9,336 nt of DNA from Thermoanaerobaculia bacterium. GTDB taxonomy: Bacteria; Acidobacteriota; Thermoanaerobaculia; Multivoradales; UBA5704. Position 1 is the first letter of the stretch. The number at the start of each line of letters is the position of its first letter. The stretch lies in the NCBI GenBank assembly GCA_025937035.1, contig JAICSG010000106.1:1-9336 (forward strand). Direction: 5' to 3'. A program made the translations under genes and the position numbers. Of this stretch, positions 1-4,136 are shown piece by piece. Under the pieces are notes generated by a model. It saw only the letters and a program-made list of their open reading frames with translations. It did no database searches and was not told where the DNA came from.

Positions 1-1940
1 GGAGCCAGGCGTCCCATCTCCTCGAAGAGACTACGGACTCTCGGATATCCCAGCGGGTCCCCCTCGCGGTTCGCCAGCTCGGGGAGGCCGTCGGTCATCA
101 TCAGGATGGCGTCGCCGCGAGCCAGGTCCAGGCGGCGCTCCTCGTAGTCGAAGGCGAAGCCGCCGAGGGGCATGCCTTGCAGGGAGACCTCCTCGGCCTT
201 CCCCTGAGCCGCGCGGTAGACGAGCACGGGCGGCATGCCGGCCGAGGAGAGGGTGAGGGCGCCGTCGCTCAGACGGGCCACGGCGAGCCCCATGGCCATC
301 CGCCCCAGCTCCATGCGGCGGACGGCCCGGGCGGCCTCGTCGAGCAACTCGCGCGGCCCCCGCTGGCCGGCGAAGGCCGAGAACAGGCTCTTGACGGCGG
401 TGACCATGGTGCCCGCCCGGGCGCCGTGGCCGGTGGCGTCGCCGATGGCGGCGGTGAGCGCGCTGTCCAGGCCGAGGTGGAAGTCGTAGTAATCGCCCCC
501 CACCTCGGTGGCCGTGCGCATGGAGACGGCGATCTCGAATCGGGGGTGCTCCGGCAGCGCCTTGGGGAGCAGGGAGAGCTGGAAACGGCGGGCCTCCTCG
601 AGCTCGGCGCTCTTGCGGTCGTACTCGGTCTGGAGCAGGGCCTGCTCGACCTCCTGTTTCTGGCGCAGCCGCTCCTGCTCCAGGAGACGGTCCTGGTGGC
701 CCTTCAGATCCTCGGCCATCTGGTTGAAGGTCGAGGCGAGCCGGCCGACCTCGTTGCGGGAGCGCACGGGCACGCGCGTCTCGAGATCCCCCTGGGCGAT
801 CCGCCCGGCCCCTTCGGTGACCAGCTTCAGGTCACGGGTGACGCGGCCGGAGAGCGGCAGGATGCCGAGCAGGGCGAGGCCGATCATCCCCAGGCCGTAG
901 CCGAAGTTGCGCGCCGCGGTGCGCCGGACCTCGGCGAGCGGCATCCGGCGGGCGATGCCGAAGGCGACGCCGCTCTCCGGGTCGCGGGTGGTCGCGAACA
1001 CCCAGTCGCCGTAGGCCCAGCGGGCCGAGGTCTTGCGGACGCCGACCACCAGCGGCAGCTTGCGGATCGTCTCTTTGTCCTCGGCGCTGACGGTGTGGAG
1101 GTTGCCCTGGGCGTCGAGGGCGAAGGGGATCTCCCCCTCCCCCGCCCGGCTGTGGGCCAGCACCCGGCGCAGCACCTCGTCGCCTTGCACCTGGACCCGG
1201 ACCTTGCCCACCATGGCGCCGCGGTCGTCCCAGACCGGCGCCTCGAAGTCGCGGCCGAGGACGGCGCGGGCCCGTTGGGCCTGCTCCACGGCGGCCTGCC
1301 GCTGTTGTTCCTTCGCCTGCTCTCTCGCGATCGCCCTCCGGCGCTTTTCGGCGTCGGCGGCCAGGCGTCTCGCGAGATCCTGATCCGAGCCCCTTTCCTC
1401 CTGGGCGCGAAGCGCCTCCTTCTCGACCTCCGCCAGGGTCTGGGGATCGATTCCCGGGGTGCGCTCCAGCTCCTTGTGGACCTCCTGGAGGATCTGCGGG
1501 ACGTCGATGACCATCTTCGCCGGAGGCTCTGGAGCCCGCGGAGGCACCGGCGGCGCGGACACGGAAGGAGGAATCCCGGCGGGCCGACGCGCGGCGGGCG
1601 GCATCGGGATGAGCTCCAACGACCTCACCAACGGCGCGGCGTCGCCGAAGCCGAGGACCATCCGTCCCAGGAGGGGATCGGGCTTCCCCTGCCGCTTCGC
1701 CTCGGCCGCGTTCAGAAGGTCCTGGAGGGGGACGCCGCCGATCCGCTGCACCCCCTGCCCCAGATCTCTCCGGATCGAAGCCATGCGGCCGTCCATCTCC
1801 TTGGACAGCGTCCGCGCCTCCTCCTCCGTCGCCTGGCGGACGGCGCGCAGGGACGTGTAATAGGAGTAGAGGACGATGCCCGTCAGCGGGAGGACCGCGA
1901 GCAGCAGGAAGGCGAGGACGAGCTGGGTGCGAAGCTTCAT
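1..1940 (-). CDS. Membrane-anchored HAMP / SpoIIE-type PP2C serine phosphatase (3' end outside window)
   Basis: Translating the complement from the ATG at 1940-1938 gives 646 codons without a stop, running off the left edge. Residues 6-27 form a hydrophobic anchor. Residues 28-346 are probably extracytoplasmic: a Pro-rich stretch (112-141), a charged Glu/Ala/Arg/Gln-rich helical stretch (about 150-230), and a beta-rich part (230-345) that resembles a Cache-type sensor. A second membrane segment lies at about 347-365, followed by HAMP (366-418) and a coiled coil (415-455). The SpoIIE phosphatase domain begins near 465, with metal-binding motifs GGDYYD (D483), GDATGHG (D501) and MTDG (D617). 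The final DDxT-type Asp motif should lie just beyond the edge. Family knowledge: such proteins dephosphorylate anti-sigma-factor antagonists in partner-switching pathways; the substrate here is unknown. There is no clear Shine-Dalgarno sequence; the start is chosen because it places the anchor at the N-terminus. The gene begins 40 nt after the RES stop codon and may be co-transcribed with it. Confidence 0.9.
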   Translation of the reverse strand, partial: MKLRTQLVLAFLLLAVLPLTGIVLYSYYTSLRAVRQATEEEARTLSKEMDGRMASIRRDLGQGVQRIGGVPLQDLLNAAEAKRQGKPDPLLGRMVLGFGDAAPLVRSLELIPMPPAARRPAGIPPSVSAPPVPPRAPEPPAKMVIDVPQILQEVHKELERTPGIDPQTLAEVEKEALRAQEERGSDQDLARRLAADAEKRRRAIAREQAKEQQRQAAVEQAQRARAVLGRDFEAPVWDDRGAMVGKVRVQVQGDEVLRRVLAHSRAGEGEIPFALDAQGNLHTVSAEDKETIRKLPLVVGVRKTSARWAYGDWVFATTRDPESGVAFGIARRMPLAEVRRTAARNFGYGLGMIGLALLGILPLSGRVTRDLKLVTEGAGRIAQGDLETRVPVRSRNEVGRLASTFNQMAEDLKGHQDRLLEQERLRQKQEVEQALLQTEYDRKSAELEEARRFQLSLLPKALPEHPRFEIAVSMRTATEVGGDYYDFHLGLDSALTAAIGDATGHGARAGTMVTAVKSLFSAFAGQRGPRELLDEAARAVRRMELGRMAMGLAVARLSDGALTLSSAGMPPVLVYRAAQGKAEEVSLQGMPLGGFAFDYEERRLDLARGDAILMMTDGLPELANREGDPLGYPRVRSLFEEMGRLA

Positions 1941-1980
1941 CGGGAGAGGTACGGATGAGCGGGGCGGAGGTTCTGGCTCA

Positions 1981-2625
1981 TCACGTCTCGTCGATGATTC
2001 TCAATTGATCCGATCGGGGAGGGGCAACGACCTCGATACCACATTCCGTCCGCAGCCGCCGGATCAGCTCCCCCGAGATGGCCCGTTCCCGTCCGCGTTT
2101 CCAGGTCTTGCGCTCGCCATGAGGACCGAACAAGGCGAGCGCTTCCGATCGCGCGGGGTCATGGCGAAGCCAGTAGAGAATCCCTCGAAAGCCCGCCCGG
2201 AAAAGATTTGCGGCCCAGGACTGGGGGCGCTGATAGGGTACGAGCGTGCCGATCTCGGCTGTAATTCCGAACCCGCTGGCCCGCCGGGAGGTCACATCGG
2301 CAGCCAAGACCTCTTCAGGGATCTGGAGCTCACGGATTCGCAGCTCCGTGATGAATTCCGAGGAAACAGCTCCTCCGGTCCGCTCGGGAATCAGGACCTC
2401 CAGCAGGGACGCCACTGGATCTGCGGCCAGATAGCAGGTCCCATGTGGCTCCGGCAGGTCGAAACGTCCGTCCATCGTGCTGCCGAACCACCAGGGTCCC
2501 CTCCCGTGGCGAACGACGCGGAACCATCGGCTCCCGGCGGACAAGATCCGAGAGGGAAAACCTGCGAGGCGGGAGGAATCGTCCGGCGGGATGCTGAGGG
2601 TGGGGAATTGCCGGACCGGTCTCAA
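1981..2625 (-). CDS. RES-domain protein, probable NAD+-degrading toxin of a toxin-antitoxin pair
   Basis: The 214-aa product has the RES-fold pattern: RWFRV (R36), GRFD (53-56), GTCYLA (Y65), ASLLEVL (E76), then FRGILYWLRHDP (146-157) and ALALFG (162-167). In characterised RES toxins (the Xre/MbcA-RES families) a conserved Arg, Tyr, Glu and Ser act in NAD+ breakdown, which halts growth until the antitoxin neutralises the toxin. The Arg, Tyr and Glu are identifiable, but the position usually occupied by Ser in a Y-x-S-R-H-D-P-like motif is Leu153 (codon CTT), so activity is uncertain. The start is TTG at 2625-2623, sharing TTGA with the stop codon of the upstream antitoxin. No Shine-Dalgarno sequence precedes it, so translation probably depends on coupling to the antitoxin. 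Family assignment is firm; catalytic competence is not. Confidence 0.85.
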   Translation of the reverse strand: MRPVRQFPTLSIPPDDSSRLAGFPSRILSAGSRWFRVVRHGRGPWWFGSTMDGRFDLPEPHGTCYLAADPVASLLEVLIPERTGGAVSSEFITELRIRELQIPEEVLAADVTSRRASGFGITAEIGTLVPYQRPQSWAANLFRAGFRGILYWLRHDPARSEALALFGPHGERKTWKRGRERAISGELIRRLRTECGIEVVAPPRSDQLRIIDET

Positions 2626-3152
2626 TGGGAGGAGAAGCGCCGCGCCGCATCCCGCGCGAGCGTCAGAAGAGGCTTCATGTCCATGCCGTCACGAAGAGCT
2701 TCGACGACGGATCTTCCGTCCAGGACAGGCATGGACGAAACCAGCCAGCCTGCCAGTGTCCAATCGTCCACCCCACTGCCGCGGAAACATTGAAGGATCT
2801 CAGGCAAGCCTGGCAGAACTTCGTTCCGTTGGTTGAGTTGGAAGGTCGGATAGACGACCACCCCGTCCGCGGTTTTCAATCCCAACAGGGTACGGCGCTC
2901 CCGGCGGTCCGCCACCGCCTGCCGGGAGATCCCCCCAAGGAGCTTCGCGACCTGCCCTCCACTATAGAATGGGCCGAGAAGATCGTCCCAACGGGAGGGC
3001 TCGGGGACCGTGGCGAGCATGCGCCGGGCGATCTCCTCCGGCCGTCCGATTTTCTCCAGAGAGCGCCCTTGCTCAGCATAGGAGGAGAGCCGCTCTTCGA
3101 GTCCTGCCCGGACCTGCTGGGTGATCTTATCGATGTAGGCGGAGCGGGCCAT
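2622..3152 (-). CDS. HTH antitoxin of the RES toxin (MbcA/ParS/Xre-like C-terminal region)
   Basis: The 176-aa product (from the ATG at 3152) lies immediately upstream of the RES toxin with a 4-nt overlap, the usual antitoxin-first order. Residues 62-90 (FYSGGQVAKLLGGISRQAVADRR and following) read as a helix-turn-helix. This is followed by a short beta stretch (DGVVVYPTFQ) and a C-terminal helical region (about 120-172: DDWTLAGWLVS, then LDGRSVVEALRDG) resembling the DUF2384/MbcA-ParS toxin-binding domain. By analogy it should bind and neutralise the RES protein and repress its own promoter. The N-terminal 55 residues are helical and of no family I recognise. Start choice is uncertain: GTG codons at 3170 and 3167 are in frame, adding 6 or 5 residues, and lie just after GAGAGG; the ATG at 3152 lies about 19 nt after that sequence. 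Confidence 0.8.
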   Translation of the reverse strand: MARSAYIDKITQQVRAGLEERLSSYAEQGRSLEKIGRPEEIARRMLATVPEPSRWDDLLGPFYSGGQVAKLLGGISRQAVADRRERRTLLGLKTADGVVVYPTFQLNQRNEVLPGLPEILQCFRGSGVDDWTLAGWLVSSMPVLDGRSVVEALRDGMDMKPLLTLARDAARRFSSH

Positions 3153-3182
3153 GGCATGACGGTACACCACGCCTCTCAGCGC

Positions 3183-3200
3183 GTCAAGGTTGTCAAGGTT
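3183..3200. repeat. Perfect tandem 9-bp repeat upstream of the antitoxin gene
   Basis: The plus strand reads GTCAAGGTT twice in direct succession. On the coding strand of the TA pair this gives AACCTTGAC twice, so each copy contains TTGAC, and one spells a perfect -35 box TTGACA (3196-3191). No convincing -10 follows at 17 nt (TACCGT, 3164-3159, matches 3 of 6 after the second copy). It occupies most of the gap between the thioredoxin-fold gene's stop and the antitoxin start. It could be an operator for the antitoxin HTH or a promoter element; neither is shown. Confidence 0.55.
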
Positions 3201-3201
3201 C

Positions 3202-3762
3202 TCACTCCAGATGAAAAAACGCCCGCAGCAGCCGCAGGATCTCCTCGAAGTTGGCGCGGCGGAACTCGCGGCGGTACCCCTCCTCGATCTCCTCGCTGAT
3301 GCGCTTGCGCTCCTCGGGGTCGAGGGAGCCGAAGGCGCGGCCGGCGAGCTGCTCGTCGAAGACCCGCTGGGCCAGGGCGCTCCGGCCGGACCACCAGAGC
3401 TGAAGGCGGTTGTCCTCGTCGTAGAAGGCGTAGACGGGGATGCGCTGGTTCTCCCGCCTCCAGAGGAAGTGGCTCATCACGTCGAGATTGGCGTCGCGGG
3501 CGAAGATCCGCAGCTCCCAGCCGGGGAGCTTCTCGGCGGCGCGCACCCAGGTGGGGAGCGTGTGGTAGACGTCCGGGCACCAGTCCTCGCCGATGGCCAG
3601 CACCTTGAGCGGCGGCAGCTTGCGCAGGAATTCCAGGTCTTCTTCTATGAAGGTGGGGGCCCGGTGGACCTCGTCGAACGTCTTGCCGTTGCGGCGGACC
3701 GTCCGCCGGTAGGTTGCGTAGGGGAGGCCGCGGTCCCAGATTTCAGGCGATAGCGGATTCAT
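3202..3762 (-). CDS. Thioredoxin-fold protein with a single active-site cysteine (WCPDV)
   Basis: This is a 186-aa product from the ATG at 3762-3760. The thioredoxin fold is suggested by beta strand LKVLAIGEDWCPDV (52-65), a helix (HTLPTWVRAAEKL), beta strand WELRIFARD (82-90), RIPVYAFYD with a likely cis-Pro at P109, and a final strand LQLWW (121-125). A charged helical C-terminal region (about 145-186) follows. Position C62 matches the first Cys of WCxxC, but the second Cys is Val65, and no other Cys occurs in the protein. From memory, a group of small thioredoxin-like proteins in environmental bacteria shares WCPDV, so this may be a family trait. With one Cys it cannot do standard dithiol exchange alone; a monothiol or binding role is possible. 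There is no signal peptide, so it is probably cytoplasmic. No Shine-Dalgarno sequence is visible; a TATATT hexamer (3777-3772) lies just upstream, without a matching -35. Confidence 0.75.
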   Translation of the reverse strand: MNPLSPEIWDRGLPYATYRRTVRRNGKTFDEVHRAPTFIEEDLEFLRKLPPLKVLAIGEDWCPDVYHTLPTWVRAAEKLPGWELRIFARDANLDVMSHFLWRRENQRIPVYAFYDEDNRLQLWWSGRSALAQRVFDEQLAGRAFGSLDPEERKRISEEIEEGYRREFRRANFEEILRLLRAFFHLE

Positions 3763-4004
3763 AGCTGACAGAATATACCGAAGCCCTGGGCCGAGGGGGT
3801 TGTAGTCCGCAACGCTGCGAGAAGCCGGTGCTGCGAACGCCGCCGCGGTCGTTCTGGCTGGGAGTCCAACGCTTCCGCTGGCTGATCCGTATACCTGGAA
3901 GCCTTGAGACGCTGACTCCGAGATCCACCCAAGAGGCCGACGCTCCCAAGAGTAACGCGCGCACCTTTCCAGAGGATGATTTTCTCTGGACCACGAATCC
4001 GCGC

Positions 4005-4033
4005 TTGACAAGGTTCTTTCGCCACGACATACT
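4005..4033 (+). promoter_or_regulatory. Predicted sigma70-type promoter for the contractile-particle operon
   Basis: A perfect -35 TTGACA (4005-4010) is followed, after exactly 17 nt, by CATACT (4028-4033), matching the -10 consensus at 4 of 6 positions including the key A2 and T6. Transcription would start near 4040, giving a leader of about 97 nt before sheath 1. This is the best promoter match I see in the window, and it points into the sheath-tube operon. Prediction only. Confidence 0.6.
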
Positions 4034-4063
4034 CCGCCCATCAATTTTCACGAAGACGTAAAA

Positions 4064-4089
4064 CCCGTAGGGTCGGTGCCCGTCGGGTC
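4064..4089. repeat. Imperfect direct repeat of a small palindrome in the sheath leader
   Basis: CCCGTAGGGTC (4064-4074) and CCCGTCGGGTC (4079-4089) match at 10 of 11 positions with a 15-nt period. Each is itself nearly palindromic: ACCC-GTA-GGGT for the first and CCCG-T-CGGG for the second. They lie downstream of the predicted start of transcription, so they could be a repressor site or small RNA hairpins in the leader. In GC-rich DNA such short symmetries can also arise by chance. Confidence 0.4.
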
Positions 4090-4124
4090 TTGAGAAGTTG
4101 GTCCTCGCAGTCAGTCGAATCCTC

Positions 4125-4132
4125 GGAGGAGG
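4125..4132 (+). promoter_or_regulatory. Strong Shine-Dalgarno sequence that fixes the sheath 1 start
   Basis: GGAGGAGG ends 4 nt before the ATG at 4137. This favours MPVQVSYPG as the true N-terminus, the same opening as sheath 2, over an in-frame TTG at 4098 that would add 13 residues with no ribosome-binding site. Confidence 0.85.
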
Positions 4133-4136
4133 TGTC

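Larger units (their letters stand above)
3763..4136. other. Divergent intergenic region between the thioredoxin-fold gene and the sheath operon
   Basis: I find no convincing gene in these 374 bases; the open frames crossing them have no start context or recognisable product. The right half (about 3960-4065) is less GC-rich than its surroundings, as expected for promoter DNA. It contains a sigma70-like promoter (4005-4033), a pair of imperfect direct repeats (4064-4089) and the sheath 1 ribosome-binding site. The left part (about 3780-3950) shows nothing I can name and might be remnant coding or spacer DNA. Confidence 0.6.

Noticed and set aside
177..1958. Long plus-strand open frame of 593 codons opposite the phosphatase gene
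   Set aside because: It is the antisense of a gene with clear SpoIIE, HAMP and membrane motifs; its translation is Gly/Ala/Arg/His-rich with no recognisable domain, a common effect of high GC.
1876..2793. Plus-strand open frame across the toxin-antitoxin genes
   Set aside because: It overlaps the RES toxin and antitoxin, whose family motifs are clear on the minus strand, and resembles no protein.
3763..4044. Upstream extension of the thioredoxin-fold gene by 94 codons
   Set aside because: The added residues look random, whereas the ATG at 3762 starts immediately before the conserved region, and the extension would cover the promoter region of the divergent operon.
4098..4136. TTG start for sheath 1, 13 codons upstream
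   Set aside because: GGAGGAGG lies correctly before the ATG at 4137, and the paralogue begins with the same MPVQVSYPG.
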